A DNA stretch of 64,000 bases from Acidobacteriota bacterium (GCA_030066195.1 JASJCB010000012.1:1-64000), one strand, 5' to 3'. Positions 7,743 through 19,688 are shown, numbered from the stretch's first letter. Translations and numbers: made by a program. Notes: a model not told the origin generated them from the letters alone.

Positions 7743-8760
7743 GTCGGTCTTCCTTATTGAATAACTTTTCCAAAGCTTTAACCCGGGAAGCTAAATCGGG
7801 CAGCTGTCGAATTCTAGCAAGTTGCCTTTGGTATTGTATATGAGGAACGGCGGGGTTGCCGGCATATCGGCCGGGTTTGTCCAGGTTTTTGGTGACCACG
7901 GAATCGCCCATCACCAAAATACGGTCGCCCACCGTGATATGGCCGACCACGCCCACCTTGCCGGCAAGCACCGTATGGTTGCCGATGTTGGAGCTGCCCG
8001 ACAGGCCGGTTTGCGAGACCAGCACCGCGCCCTTGCCGATGGTGCAGCCGTGGGCAATTTGCACCTGGTTGTCGATCTTGGCGCCCGCGCCGATGAGAGT
8101 GGTACCCAGGGCGCCTCGGTCGACGCAGGTATTGGCGCCGATCTCGACATCGTGTTCGATGATCACATCACCGATTTGCGGCACCTTGACATGGGTGGCA
8201 CCGTCCTGGGCATAGCCGAAACCGTCGCTGCCGATGGTGCTGTTTGCGTGAATGCGCACGCCGTCGCCGATGGTGCAACCCGGGTAGACGACGACACCCG
8301 GAAACAGTTTACAGTCCGCCCCGATGGTGGTGTTCGCACCCACGTAGACATTGGCGACCAGTTCGGTGCCGGGCCCGATGACAACGCATGCCTCGACCGT
8401 GCAGTTGGGCCCCACGGCAGCCTGATCCGAGACATCCGCCTCCGGGCTGATGACCGCGGCGGGATGGATGCCCGCCGGCGCCTTGGGCTCCGGGTAGAGC
8501 TTTTGCAGGACCCGGGCCAGGGTGACGTAGGGATCGTCCGCTTTGATTTGCACCGCGGGGCAGCCTTCGACGGGTTCCTTTACCAAAACGGCCGAGGCCC
8601 CGGTGGTCTGCGCCTGCTCGCGGTACTTGGGGTTGTTGAGGAAACTGAGATCGCCCGCACCGGCCTCGCTCAGAGGCTTGACCCCCAAAATGACGAAATC
8701 GGACTCGAGGTCACCGATGACTTCGAGCCCGAATTGTGAGACCAGTTCGGAACACTTCAC
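7732..8760 (-). CDS. lpxD: UDP-3-O-(3-hydroxyacyl)glucosamine N-acyltransferase LpxD
   Basis: A 342-aa enzyme for the third lipid A step. An N-terminal uridine-binding domain (ITSF-like ILGVKPLSEAGAGDLSFLNNPKY) precedes a long hexapeptide beta-helix (from IHPAAVISPEADV) with the catalytic-histidine segment QIAHGCTIGKGAVLVSQTGLSGSSNIG. A short C-terminal helix follows (SRVKALEKLFN). The start codon is GTG at 8760, 6 nt after the skp stop and without a strong Shine-Dalgarno, so translation is probably coupled to skp. Typical length for the family. Confidence 0.96.
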   Translation of the reverse strand: MKCSELVSQFGLEVIGDLESDFVILGVKPLSEAGAGDLSFLNNPKYREQAQTTGASAVLVKEPVEGCPAVQIKADDPYVTLARVLQKLYPEPKAPAGIHPAAVISPEADVSDQAAVGPNCTVEACVVIGPGTELVANVYVGANTTIGADCKLFPGVVVYPGCTIGDGVRIHANSTIGSDGFGYAQDGATHVKVPQIGDVIIEHDVEIGANTCVDRGALGTTLIGAGAKIDNQVQIAHGCTIGKGAVLVSQTGLSGSSNIGNHTVLAGKVGVVGHITVGDRILVMGDSVVTKNLDKPGRYAGNPAVPHIQYQRQLARIRQLPDLASRVKALEKLFNKEDRHGK

Positions 8761-8766
8761 CCGGTA

Positions 8767-9270
8767 CTACTCGTTGAACTTCTTGATGACATCCTCGGTG
8801 ATGTCGATTTTCTCGTGGAAGAAAACGATACCGGACTGGGCGCCGTACTGAAGCACCAGGTGCAGGTCCTTTTCCAAGGCCACCTGGCGGACCAGGGGTT
8901 CCAGGGCGCCGGTCAGTTTCTCCAGACCGCTCTGAACCTTCACCTGGGTTTCGCGCTCGGCGTCTTCCTGGGCGCGCTTGATGTTGGTCTGCATGTTTTG
9001 CAGTTCCAAGGCCAGGGACTGTTTCTTGTCTTCGCTCAGGCTGGCGGCCTTGGCTTGGACGTCTTTCTGTTTTTCGCGGTAGGTCTTGACCATGTTGTCG
9101 ATGTTGGATTTCTTTTGGGTTTTGAATGCGTCCAACTCTTCGAAGAAGGCTTTCCCCTTGTTGGACTTTTTGATCACGGCTTCGATATCGACAACGCCGA
9201 CATTGGCCTGAGCCATCACAGGGGCTGTCAGAGCCGCAAGCAGGGCAACCATCAATACTTTCTTCATCAT
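8767..9270 (-). CDS. skp: Periplasmic chaperone OmpH/Skp
   Basis: A 167-aa protein with a cleavable signal peptide (MKKVLMVALLAALTAPVMAQ) followed by NVGVVDIEAVI and a long, charged coiled-coil (KGKAFFEELDAFKTQKK onward) that forms the tentacles of the Skp trimer. It carries unfolded outer-membrane proteins across the periplasm to BamA, whose gene is immediately upstream in the operon (46-nt gap). Two ATGs in tandem at 9270 and 9267 are possible; GAGG is correctly placed for both. Confidence 0.9.
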   Translation of the reverse strand: MMKKVLMVALLAALTAPVMAQANVGVVDIEAVIKKSNKGKAFFEELDAFKTQKKSNIDNMVKTYREKQKDVQAKAASLSEDKKQSLALELQNMQTNIKRAQEDAERETQVKVQSGLEKLTGALEPLVRQVALEKDLHLVLQYGAQSGIVFFHEKIDITEDVIKKFNE

Positions 9271-9316
9271 CTTTTTACCTCGTCAAATCTCCGCCGGCGC
9301 ATGGGCTCGGCATTTT

Positions 9317-11665
9317 TTAGAATGTTGTCCCGATTGCAAAGTCGGGGTCGCCGCCCTTCTCTTCGAACTCCGTGTCATCCAATCGATAGGCGTAGAACAA
9401 GCGTAGGGGCGCATTGAAGACCGGCAGGCTGAAGCGCATCTCCAGGCCCACGGAGCGAGCCAGGTCGCGGTCGAACCAGCCCTCGTCCACCCCGAAGACC
9501 ATACCTGTATCATAGAACATCACAAAGCGGAATTGCGCGGATACGGGGACGATATATTCGAAGTTGGCGCGGACCATCTTGTCGCCCAGAATGGCCAGGG
9601 GTCGGTTGTTGGCGTCCACGACGGCGGGGCCCAGACTGCGGCGTTGGTAACCGCGAACCGATTCCTCACCGCCCAGGAAGAACAGCTGGTTTTGGGTGGG
9701 CCGCTGCCCTTCCAGGGTTGACAGGTAACCGCCTTCCACGTTGACACCGATGAAGGTGCTTCTGATGGCGGGCAGGTAGTGAGTGGCATTACTGCGCACC
9801 TTGTAAAAGAAGTTATCGCCGCCCACCTGCCAACTGGCCAGTTCCAAGGCCAGGCTGTACTTGCGGCCTTTGGTGGGGAAGAAGGGGTGGTCGGTGGTGT
9901 TCCAAGCCAGGGTCTGGGTGATGGAACTGGTAAGCAGGTCGTCCACCTTCTTGAACGCCGGCGAGGTCACGGTGGGGAACCGGTCCTCGGAGAAGCGGTA
10001 GCTGATGGAGTAGGTGGAGAAGATGGAGGGGCGCAACGAGAAGCCCGCCTGGAACCCGGTGGACTCCAGGTCGAAGCCGGCCGCGTCGAAATCGGTGCGG
10101 GTGTTGAAGATCCGGCCGGTGACGCCGCGCGGTTTGTCGAACAGCCAGGGCTCGGTGAAGGTAATGTCGTAGGTGGAGGTAATGGAACCCACCTGGGCCT
10201 GTACCTTCAGTTTTTCGCCCTTACCCATGAAGTTCAGGGTGGAGAAGCTCAAGAAACCGCTGGTGCCGCGAAACTCGCTGAAGCCCAGGCCGAAGTTCAG
10301 TTCATTCACCCCGCTCTCCTGGCCGTTGATGGTCAGGTTCACCTTGTTCTCGCCGGGCAGGAAGTCCACCTTGGGGTCGTGGTTGGTGATGTCGAAGAAG
10401 CCCAACTGGTTGACGCGCAACAGCGAGTTACGGAAATTGGAAACGCGGAAGACGTCGCCCTCGCGCAGCAGAATCTCGCGGCGCAGCACCTTGTCGCGGG
10501 TGGTGGTGTTGCCGGTGAAGTCGATCAGGTTGATATAGACCTGGTCGCGTTCGTTCACCTTGAAGTTGGCGTTGACCACATCGCCGCCGGTGATCTCTAC
10601 GTTCTGTTCCACGTTGTAGTTCACGTAGCCGAAGTTGTTGTGCATCTCCTCGAAGTCTTCGATCCACTTGTTGATCTTGCCCAGGTCGTAGACTTCGCCC
10701 TTCTTGATGGGAAAGGTCTCCTGGTAGAAGCCGGTCTTCAGGACGGTGTTGCCCTCCACGTTGAGGTCGCCCATGGTGTAGGCGCGGCCCTCGAAAACGG
10801 GGATGGTGAGCTTCATACGCTTGTCTTCACGGATGGGCTTGCGCTTCTTCTTGCGCTTTTCGTTGCGGCGCTTTTGCTTCTCGGTGGTGTGATCGGTGAT
10901 CTCGATGACGGGCTCTTCGATATAGATGTCCTTATAGCCCCTTTTCCAATACCTGGCTTTCAGCTTGTCCACATCCTCGGCGAAAGACTCTTCCTTGAAA
11001 ATAGCCTTACCGGTCACCCAGGAGAAGAACCACTTCTCCTTGGTTTTCTTCATGGTCTTGCGCAGGCGCCGGTCGGTGAAGACCTCGTTGCCGTCGAATT
11101 CGATCTCGAAAATGCGGACCCTGGAGCCTTCCTCGATATTGAAAACCACGCGGGCGGTGCCGGCGTCCAGGCGCTCCAGGGTGTAATTAACGGTACCGAA
11201 GCGCAGGCCGCGCTCGTCCATAATGCCTTTGATCAGTCGGCGAATGGCGTTGATCCGGCCGTAATCCAACGTGTCGTCTTCGGCGATGGTGAGGCGCTCT
11301 TCCTCTACCTTGTCGGTGATGCTGGATTTGGTGAGCTTCTTGTTGCCGCGATAGTCTACCTCTACCACCAACGGCAATTCGGAAACATCGTAGACCAGAA
11401 CCACTCCGCCGGTCTCGCTTTCCAGCAGGCCGACGCGCACGTTATCGAACTCACCTGTCTCCCAAATGGCTTTGATGTCGCTGGTAACTCGTTTGGAATC
11501 CAGCACATCGCCGACCTGGTTGGAAATCCGATAGCGGATGGAATCTTCCGGAAAACGCCTGTTCCCCTGGATGATGATCTCCTCGATCACATTGTCCTGG
11601 GGCCAGGCGAAACCGGTGAGCATAATGGATAGACAAAGCATCCACCGGTATGTCAACTGGGGCAT
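9317..11665 (-). CDS. bamA: Outer-membrane protein assembly factor BamA
   Basis: A 782-aa Omp85 protein: signal peptide (cleavage near GFAWPQ), about five POTRA domains (residues 25-430; NVIEEIIIQGNRRFPEDSIRYRI begins the first) and a C-terminal 16-stranded barrel. Barrel hallmarks are the VRGYQRR motif of loop 6 and a final strand ending in phenylalanine (FAIGTTF). It inserts beta-barrel proteins into the outer membrane. The third POTRA region carries a strongly basic insert of roughly 25 residues (KQKRRNEKRKKKRKPIRE), not seen in the enterobacterial protein. The start overlaps clpC by 13 nt and skp follows, an order consistent with coordinated envelope biogenesis. Confidence 0.96.
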   Translation of the reverse strand: MPQLTYRWMLCLSIMLTGFAWPQDNVIEEIIIQGNRRFPEDSIRYRISNQVGDVLDSKRVTSDIKAIWETGEFDNVRVGLLESETGGVVLVYDVSELPLVVEVDYRGNKKLTKSSITDKVEEERLTIAEDDTLDYGRINAIRRLIKGIMDERGLRFGTVNYTLERLDAGTARVVFNIEEGSRVRIFEIEFDGNEVFTDRRLRKTMKKTKEKWFFSWVTGKAIFKEESFAEDVDKLKARYWKRGYKDIYIEEPVIEITDHTTEKQKRRNEKRKKKRKPIREDKRMKLTIPVFEGRAYTMGDLNVEGNTVLKTGFYQETFPIKKGEVYDLGKINKWIEDFEEMHNNFGYVNYNVEQNVEITGGDVVNANFKVNERDQVYINLIDFTGNTTTRDKVLRREILLREGDVFRVSNFRNSLLRVNQLGFFDITNHDPKVDFLPGENKVNLTINGQESGVNELNFGLGFSEFRGTSGFLSFSTLNFMGKGEKLKVQAQVGSITSTYDITFTEPWLFDKPRGVTGRIFNTRTDFDAAGFDLESTGFQAGFSLRPSIFSTYSISYRFSEDRFPTVTSPAFKKVDDLLTSSITQTLAWNTTDHPFFPTKGRKYSLALELASWQVGGDNFFYKVRSNATHYLPAIRSTFIGVNVEGGYLSTLEGQRPTQNQLFFLGGEESVRGYQRRSLGPAVVDANNRPLAILGDKMVRANFEYIVPVSAQFRFVMFYDTGMVFGVDEGWFDRDLARSVGLEMRFSLPVFNAPLRLFYAYRLDDTEFEEKGGDPDFAIGTTF

Positions 11666-14103
11666 TCAGCCTCCTCTTCCTGTTCCACGCCGGGTAGGGC
11701 CGGAGGCATCACCAGATCCAGCTTATCGTCACCGAGTTTCATGCTGATGGTGCCCTCAACGAGTTCTTCCTGACTAACAAAGGCCTCCGCGAGCGGGTCC
11801 TCTACACAACGTTGGATGATCCGGCGCAGCGGGCGCGCGCCGTACTGGCGGTCCTTGCGGGTCTGCTTCAGCAGCCACAGCAAGGCTTCTTCTTCAACTT
11901 CTATCTTCAAGTGCTTCTTGACCAGGTTGACATTGATCTCATCAACCAGCAGGCGACAGATTTCCAGCAGGTGCTCTTCGTTCAGTTTGTCGAAGACCAC
12001 GACTTCATCGATACGGTTGATGAACTCGGGCCGGAACACGCGCTTCAGTTCGCGCATGGCGTCCTGCTTCATGTTGCGGTCGCGTTGCTGGTGCGTCTGG
12101 GCCAGGCCCATGGACTTCTCGTTCACGATCAGCTTGGAACCGATGTTGCTGGTCATGATGATGATGGTGTTACGGAAGTCGATATTGTTGCCGAAGGCAT
12201 CGGTCACCTGGCCGTCTTCAAAGATTTGCAGCAGGATGTTGACCAAATCGGGGTGCGCCTTCTCGATTTCGTCGAAGAGCACGATGGAGTAGGGGTTGCG
12301 CTTCACCTTCTCGGTGAGCTGACCGCCTTCCTCGAAGCCCACGTAACCCGGGGGCGAACCGATCATCTTGCTGACGGAATGCTTTTCCATGTATTCGGAC
12401 ATGTCGAAGCGAATCAGTTTCTTGGGATCGCCGAAGAGGAAACGGGCCAACTGTTTGGACAGTTCGGTCTTGCCCACGCCGGTAGGTCCCAGGAAGAGGA
12501 AGGAACCCATGGGCCGGTTGGGGTTCTTAAGGCCCGTGCGGCTGCGGCGGATGGCGCGACTGACGGCGCTGATGGCGTCGGCCTGGCCGACCACGTATTT
12601 GCTGAGGTCCGCTTCCATTTTGGACAGGCGCGTCTTGTCTTCCTGCTTCATGGCGGTAACGGGCACGCCGGTCCAGGCGGAGACCACCTGCTCGATGTCC
12701 TTGGCCTGTACGTCCAGGATGCGGTCGTCGCGGTGAACGCTGTCCTTTTCCTCCTGGATCTGCTTGCGAATCTTGATTTCCTGCTCGCGCAAGACCACCG
12801 CCCGTTCGAAGTCCTTGGAGGTTACGGCCTCGTTCATATCCTCCGAGATCTGCGACAGTTGCTTTTCCAGGTTGCGAATGGTCTGCGTGTTGGTGGAATG
12901 GCTCAGTTTCACCCGGGCGCCGGCCTCATCCAGCAGGTCAAGGGCCTTGTCGGGCAGGGCGCGGTCGGTGATATAACGGTTGGACAGGTGCACGGCGGCG
13001 CGGATGGAGCCGTCGTTATAGCGTACCCGGTGGAAACCCTCGTAATGGTCGCGCAGGCCGAACAGGATGCGCTCTGCCTCGCTTTCATCCGGCGGGAAGA
13101 TGTTGACCGGCTGGAAGCGACGCACCAGGGCCCGGTCCTTTTCCACGTACTTGGAGAATTCCTTGTGCGTGGTGGAGCCGATGCACTGAATCTCGCCGCG
13201 GCTGAGCGCGGGCTTGAGGATGTTGGCCGCATCCAGGCTGCCCTCGGCGGCGCCGGTACCGATGATGCTGTGAATCTCGTCGATGAACAGGATTACCGAG
13301 GAGTCCTTGGCGGCTTCCGCGATAATGCTCTTCAGGCGTTCCTCGAACTGGCCGCGGTACTTGGTGCCGGCCACGACCAGCGACAGGTCCAGCGCGTAGA
13401 TGCGCTTGTCCATCAGCTCGATGGGCACGTCGCCCTGGACGATCTTCTGGGCCAGGCCCTCCACGATGGAGGTTTTGCCCACGCCGGGCTCGCCCAAGAG
13501 GATGGGGTTGTTCTTGCGGCGACGCGACAAGATCTGGATGATGCGCTCGATCTCCAGGTCGCGGCCGATCAGACGGTCGAAGGTGCCGCGTTCGGCCAAC
13601 TCGCTCAGGTTGCGGCTGAACTCGCCCAACAGCGGGTGTTCCTTCTTCTTTTTCTTCAGCTTCTCTTCTTTCAGGTAATCCAACAGGATTTCTTTGGCGC
13701 GGTAGAGGTCCGCGCCCATTTCCACAAGCAGTTGTGACGCGAAGGCGTGTTCGTCACGCAAAATCCCCAGCAGGATGTGTTCAACTCCCACGTACTTGTG
13801 GTTCAGCGACATGGACTCTTTCAACGCGTAATGCAGGACGCGTTTGGTCTCTTCGCTCAAGGGGATCTCGACCGTGGTGGCCGCTGCTTGCTTTTTGTAG
13901 CTTGCCTGGCTGATGATACGGTCTTTCAAGTCTTGAATGTTGACTCCCATCTGTTCCAGCATTTGCATGGTGGTCCGTTCCGCCTCGCGGATGAGACCTA
14001 AGAGAAGATGGGCACTGGTAATGGTGCTGGCGCCGAATTGGCTCGCCTCGTAGCGGGCAAAAAATAGGACGCGTCGTGCCTTGTCGGTGTACTTTTCAAA
14101 CAT
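11653..14103 (-). CDS. clpC: ATP-dependent Clp protease ATP-binding subunit, ClpC type
   Basis: An 816-aa two-ATPase HSP100 unfoldase. Order: Clp-N repeats (residues 1-145, starting MFEKYTDKARRVLFFARYEA), first AAA+ (Walker A GEPGVGKTS, pore loop GTKYRGQFEERL), a UVR-type middle segment (NEAVTSKDFERAVVLREQE), second AAA+ (GPTGVGKTE, pore loop GSPPGYVGFEEGG) and a C-terminal D2-small domain. The short middle domain with UVR identifies ClpC rather than ClpB or ClpA. The frame extends to 14175, but the family N terminus is ATG 14103, which overlaps the lolD stop by 8 nt. No clpP is nearby. Its insertion between lolD and bamA in an envelope operon is unusual. Confidence 0.93.
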   Translation of the reverse strand: MFEKYTDKARRVLFFARYEASQFGASTITSAHLLLGLIREAERTTMQMLEQMGVNIQDLKDRIISQASYKKQAAATTVEIPLSEETKRVLHYALKESMSLNHKYVGVEHILLGILRDEHAFASQLLVEMGADLYRAKEILLDYLKEEKLKKKKKEHPLLGEFSRNLSELAERGTFDRLIGRDLEIERIIQILSRRRKNNPILLGEPGVGKTSIVEGLAQKIVQGDVPIELMDKRIYALDLSLVVAGTKYRGQFEERLKSIIAEAAKDSSVILFIDEIHSIIGTGAAEGSLDAANILKPALSRGEIQCIGSTTHKEFSKYVEKDRALVRRFQPVNIFPPDESEAERILFGLRDHYEGFHRVRYNDGSIRAAVHLSNRYITDRALPDKALDLLDEAGARVKLSHSTNTQTIRNLEKQLSQISEDMNEAVTSKDFERAVVLREQEIKIRKQIQEEKDSVHRDDRILDVQAKDIEQVVSAWTGVPVTAMKQEDKTRLSKMEADLSKYVVGQADAISAVSRAIRRSRTGLKNPNRPMGSFLFLGPTGVGKTELSKQLARFLFGDPKKLIRFDMSEYMEKHSVSKMIGSPPGYVGFEEGGQLTEKVKRNPYSIVLFDEIEKAHPDLVNILLQIFEDGQVTDAFGNNIDFRNTIIIMTSNIGSKLIVNEKSMGLAQTHQQRDRNMKQDAMRELKRVFRPEFINRIDEVVVFDKLNEEHLLEICRLLVDEINVNLVKKHLKIEVEEEALLWLLKQTRKDRQYGARPLRRIIQRCVEDPLAEAFVSQEELVEGTISMKLGDDKLDLVMPPALPGVEQEEEAECPS

Positions 14104-14824
14104 CGCTAACTCCAACTGTCGAGGCATCGTGTGCGCTTGATGGGCCGAGGCTACCAAGCTTGTGTATTCTAGCACACAAATCGGCTAGAGCCGGGTTGTG
14201 CGTAACGACTACACACGAGATTTTCAGCTCGTGCTGAAGACTTGCGAGAAGGTCGAAAACGCGACGGCCGGAATTCTGGTCCAAACTTCCGGTCGGCTCG
14301 TCTGCCAACACCACTCGAGGTCCGTTGATCAAGGCCCTGGCGATCGCCGTACGTTGCTGTTCGCCCCCGGAGAGTTGCGCCGGTCGATGATCCAAGCGGT
14401 CACCCATGCCCATTCGCTCAAGCAAGTCCTGTGCCTTTTTTGCCACCTCTTCTTTCGGCCGGCCCGTCAACAGGCCCGGCATGGTGACATTTTCCAGCGC
14501 GGTGAACTCCGGCAGCAGTTGGTTGAACTGGAATACGAAACCGATATCGTGCTGCCGCACATGGTCCCAATCGTCCGGCCCGAGCGCGGTCAGCTCGCGA
14601 CCGCCCAGCACGATGCTGCCCTCGTCCAACGGGTCCAGACCGGCGATCACATTCAGCAGGGTGGTTTTTCCAGAGCCCGACGGGCCTACAACGGCCAGCA
14701 TCTCGCCCTCGTATAGGGTGAGGTCAATTTGGCGCAGCACATGCAGCCGTTTTGGCCCGCTCCGGTAGGATTTACTGACACCCTTCAGTTCCAAAAGAAT
14801 CTTCCGCCCGTCCTGTTCAGTCAT
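14096..14824 (-). CDS. lolD: Lipoprotein-releasing ABC transporter ATPase LolD
   Basis: A 242-aa ABC ATPase with Walker A GPSGSGKTT, Q-loop region VFQFNQLLPEFTALENV, the LolD/MacB-type signature LSGGEQQRTAIARAL and Walker B VVLADEPTGSLDQ. It powers extraction of outer-membrane lipoproteins from the inner membrane together with the permease encoded just upstream (8-nt overlap). The stop overlaps the clpC start by 8 nt. Full length. Confidence 0.93.
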   Translation of the reverse strand: MTEQDGRKILLELKGVSKSYRSGPKRLHVLRQIDLTLYEGEMLAVVGPSGSGKTTLLNVIAGLDPLDEGSIVLGGRELTALGPDDWDHVRQHDIGFVFQFNQLLPEFTALENVTMPGLLTGRPKEEVAKKAQDLLERMGMGDRLDHRPAQLSGGEQQRTAIARALINGPRVVLADEPTGSLDQNSGRRVFDLLASLQHELKISCVVVTHNPALADLCARIHKLGSLGPSSAHDASTVGVSDV

Positions 14825-16126
14825 ACTTCAACGCCTCCACCGGGTCCATGCGGGCCGCCTGGCGCGCGGGGTAGAGCGCGGTCAACCAGGCCAGGACCAG
14901 GGAACCCGCCGCGACCAGGGCCACTTCGGTCGGGTTGACTTGGAAAGGCAGGTAACTGAGGACCTCGTAGACCTTGTTGTCCAACTTGATCAGGCGAAAG
15001 TGATCGGTGAGCAAGGCGCCGCCCACGCCCAACACCGTGCCCAGCAAGGTCCCCTTCACGGCCAGCGTCATACCCTGGCGGATGAAAATCGCCTGGATCA
15101 CCCGGCGCGGCGTGCCGAAGGATTTCATGATGCCGATGTCGCGGTGTTTCTCCATGACCATCATGATCAGCGCGGACACCATGTTCAGCGCCACGATGAG
15201 GATGAACAGGCTGATCACGAAGGTGGTGGCTACCTTCTCCAGGTTCAACGCCTCCAGGAGGCCCTTGTTCAAGTCGCGGAAATCGATAATGGTAGCCGTC
15301 AGCGGCATGTCGGAATCGTATTTTAAAGCTTGCTTGGCACGGTCCATACGATCCACGGAGGTGAAGGTCACCATGACGCTGCTGACCCGTTTGGTGCCCA
15401 TCAGCCGCATGCCGTCTTCCAGGTTCAGGTAGGCCTCGTATTCGTCGAATTGCGAGTTGCCGGTCTTGAAAATGCCGACCACTTCCACCTTCATTTCCCG
15501 CAATTGCAGGCCCTGGCTCTGTCGCCTGGAGAAGCCCGCGCTCTTCAACTTGCCCACCGCAATCTGCAACGGCGTGCCGATGCTCACGCCCAGGTTGCGC
15601 GCCATGTCGTAACCCAGGATGATGCCGGGCAGCGAATCGGGCGGCCGGTTGGTCAAGGCGCTCAGGGTCCCGGCCTCCAGATTGGCCAGGCGATCGCTGG
15701 CGTTGGAGAAACTGGCCGGATCGATGCTCTTGAAACGGGCAAAACGAATACCGCGAGAGGAGGCCACGACCACGCCGGGGTCCTCGCGCATGAGCGTCCA
15801 GGCCCGGGCGCCGGACGTACCCGACAACTTGTTGGTAATGATTTCCAGGTCGGCGGGGCTGAAACCCTCCCGGGCCAGGCGCTTCTCCTTCTCGTCCAGA
15901 TCGCTGAAAAAGGCCTGGCGCGAGAAGAAATGCAGGGTGCCGGTTTCGCCGATGAGACTGGTCATGAAGGCGTCGCGCATACCGTTGTGAATACTCAGCG
16001 CCACGTTCAACGCACCCACGCCCAAGGTGATGCCCACCAGCGTGATGAGAGAGATCACCCCGATAAACGCCTGCTTGCGCTTGGCGTGGAGATAACGACG
16101 GGCGACAAAGGCCTCGAATTTCAAAC

Positions 16127-16130
<4 letters not shown>
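14817..16130 (-). CDS. Lipoprotein-releasing ABC transporter permease, LolC/LolE family
   Basis: A 437-aa permease starting MSLKFEAFVARRYLHAKRKQ, with the first membrane segment at about 22-45, a large periplasmic domain (50-290) and three C-terminal membrane segments (about 295-320, 350-380, 405-425). The VMEKHRDIGIMKSFGTPRR coupling segment and DPVEALKYD C terminus are typical. A single gene here suggests one LolC/E-type subunit acting as a homodimer (LolF-like), unlike the enteric C/E pair; this is inference, because another copy could lie elsewhere. It overlaps lysS by 4 nt and lolD by 8 nt. Confidence 0.92.
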
Positions 16131-17608
<1,478 letters not shown>

Positions 17609-17809
17609 GGAAACCTCCCAAAGGTCGGGGCACTCGGGCCGACCGACCGTTATAAACCGCCGGCGCGCCGATGTCAAGGATGGAGCGATTGCCGGGAGTT
17701 CGCGAAACCGAGATCAATCGGCTATCCCTGCCGACAGGCGCCCGGGTACACACTGATTTGTCGGAGGCCTCGATGGAAAAAATCGCCGGCCTGCTTCGAC
17801 CGTTTCCAA

Positions 17810-17839
17810 TTGACAGCGGTCCCCCGGTGGTTCTATGGT
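17810..17839 (+). promoter_or_regulatory. Sigma70-type promoter for the acyl-CoA ligase gene
   Basis: A consensus TTGACA at 17810-17815 and TATGGT at 17834-17839 have an 18-nt spacer, 42 nt before the ATG at 17882. The rest of 17609-17881 is the divergent intergenic gap to lysS. Confidence 0.5.
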
Positions 17840-17881
17840 GTTGTTGAACGAACCTTCACATTAGTCTAAAGGAGTGATTCG

Positions 17882-19498
17882 ATGCATGGCCTGATGATGG
17901 ATTTCCCACTGACCATTCACAGTATCCTGGAGCACGGCTACCGGCTGTTCTCCGATGTCACCGTGACCACCCGCCTGCCCGACGGCAATACCCACCGCTA
18001 TACCTACGGCGATATGTACCGTCGCGTGAAGCGCATGTCTTCCGCCCTGGAAAAGCTGGGCGTTCAAGTCGGCGATCGCGTGGGCACCTTCGGCTGGAAC
18101 AACTATCAGCACCTGGAACTTTATTACGCCATTCCCGGTTGCGGCGCCGTTTGTCACACGCTCAACATTCGCCTTACACATGATCAATTGGGCTACATCA
18201 TAGAGCACGCCGAGGACAAGGTCATCTTCGTAGATGCGAGCCTGATGCCCCTGTTCAACACGATCTCCGAATACCTGGGAAATGTAGAGACCATCGTCCT
18301 CTACAACGCCGAGCCCGGTTTCGAGACCTCGCTGCCCAATGTCCGCTTCTATGAAGAACTCCTGGCGACCGGCGACGAAGACTACGATTGGCCCGTCACC
18401 GACGAACGCGCCGCCATGGGCCTGTGTTATACCAGCGGCACCACGGGTCATCCCAAGGGCGCGCTTTACAGTCATCGCTCCATGTACCTGCACACCCTGG
18501 GCGTGTTGCAAGCCAACTCCCTGGCCGTGGACCAGACCGATGTGGTGCTGCCGGTGGTGCCCCAGTTCCACGCCATGGCCTGGGGCCTGCCCTACGCCTG
18601 CTGCATGGCCGGCGCCGCCCTGGTGATGCCCGGTCCCTTCCTGCAAGGCAAACCCCTGGCCGATATGATTGCCGAGGAAGGCGTGACCATTGCCGCCGGG
18701 GTGCCCACCATTTGGAACGGCCTGTACCAGGAACTGGTCGCCAATCCGCGCGAGTTGGCGCTGAAGGAACTGGTGGTGGGCGGATCGGCCATGCCGCGCG
18801 GCTTGACCGCGAACTACGAATCCAATCTGGGTGTCGAGGTGCTGCACGCCTGGGGTATGACGGAGACCTCGCCGCTGGGCACCTCCTGCCGCCTGCCGCG
18901 CGGGCACCAGGATATGAGCGACGAACAGAAATGGGATATCAAAGCCATGCAGGGCCGACCCGTCGGCGGTGTGGAACTGCGCATCGTCGACGACGCGGGC
19001 AAGGAATTGCCCTGGGACGGCAGAACCCTGGGCGAGTTGCAGGTCAGGGGGCCCTGGGTCGTGAGTTGCTATTACAAACGCGAGGTCAACCCGGAAAACT
19101 TCACCGACGACGGCTGGTTCCGCACCGGGGACGTGGTCTCCATGACGCCCGGCGGGTATATGAAGATCGGCGACCGCACCAAGGACCTGGTCAAGAGCGG
19201 CGGGGAATGGATCTCCAGCGTAGAACTGGAGAACGCCGTCATGGCCCATCCCAAGGTAGCCGAGGCCGCGGTCATCGCCATCCCCGACGAAAAGTGGTCG
19301 GAACGTCCCCTGGTCGCCCTGGTGCCGGCGGAGGGTGAAACCGTCACCGGCGAAGAGATCAATGAGCACCTGGCTCCGACATTCCCAAAATACTGGTTAC
19401 CGGAAAAATACGCGTTCATCGACACGGTGCCCAAAACTTCGGTCGGCAAGTTCGACAAGAAGGTACTGCGCGCCATGTACGCCGAGGGCAAGCTGTAA
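17882..19498 (+). CDS. Medium/long-chain fatty-acid--CoA ligase (AMP-forming)
   Basis: A 538-aa ANL-superfamily enzyme. The phosphate loop [17 protein letters not shown], the adenine-binding segment [13 protein letters not shown], the [11 protein letters not shown] hinge region and the C-terminal lysine segment [14 protein letters not shown] are all present. The N terminus ([18 protein letters not shown]) resembles AlkK/DmdB-type ligases that activate medium-chain or methylthio fatty acids. It converts a carboxylate plus CoA and ATP to acyl-CoA in the cytoplasm. AAAGGAG precedes the start by 9 nt. No beta-oxidation gene is adjacent, so substrate range is open. Confidence 0.9.
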   Translation: MHGLMMDFPLTIHSILEHGYRLFSDVTVTTRLPDGNTHRYTYGDMYRRVKRMSSALEKLGVQVGDRVGTFGWNNYQHLELYYAIPGCGAVCHTLNIRLTHDQLGYIIEHAEDKVIFVDASLMPLFNTISEYLGNVETIVLYNAEPGFETSLPNVRFYEELLATGDEDYDWPVTDERAAMGLCYTSGTTGHPKGALYSHRSMYLHTLGVLQANSLAVDQTDVVLPVVPQFHAMAWGLPYACCMAGAALVMPGPFLQGKPLADMIAEEGVTIAAGVPTIWNGLYQELVANPRELALKELVVGGSAMPRGLTANYESNLGVEVLHAWGMTETSPLGTSCRLPRGHQDMSDEQKWDIKAMQGRPVGGVELRIVDDAGKELPWDGRTLGELQVRGPWVVSCYYKREVNPENFTDDGWFRTGDVVSMTPGGYMKIGDRTKDLVKSGGEWISSVELENAVMAHPKVAEAAVIAIPDEKWSERPLVALVPAEGETVTGEEINEHLAPTFPKYWLPEKYAFIDTVPKTSVGKFDKKVLRAMYAEGKL

Positions 19499-19531
19499 GG
19501 TTCCCGGCTCGATAAACAGGCAGAATATCAT

Positions 19532-19573
19532 GGTGCGTGTTCCCCCTCTATAACGGAGGACGGCACACGCACC
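19532..19573 (+). repeat. 9-bp perfect inverted repeat after the acyl-CoA ligase gene
   Basis: GGTGCGTGT (19532-19540) and ACACGCACC (19565-19573) can form a hairpin with a CCCCTC/GAGG inner pairing. It lies about 35 nt after the stop but no T-run follows, so it is a candidate rho-dependent or RNA-stabilising 3' hairpin. Confidence 0.4.
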
Positions 19574-19688
19574 GGTATGTCCCCATGCGGCCGGGCGGGA
19601 TCACCGAAGAATCACGCGTCATTCCAAGGAGATACCGGCCGGATCCTCGCGAAATATCGTGTGGTTTTCAGGAAAGCCGACCTGAGAA

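Noticed and set aside
14103-14175. 24-residue N-terminal extension of ClpC
   Set aside because: It lies inside lolD and ClpC proteins start at MFEKYT; the shorter start fits translational coupling.
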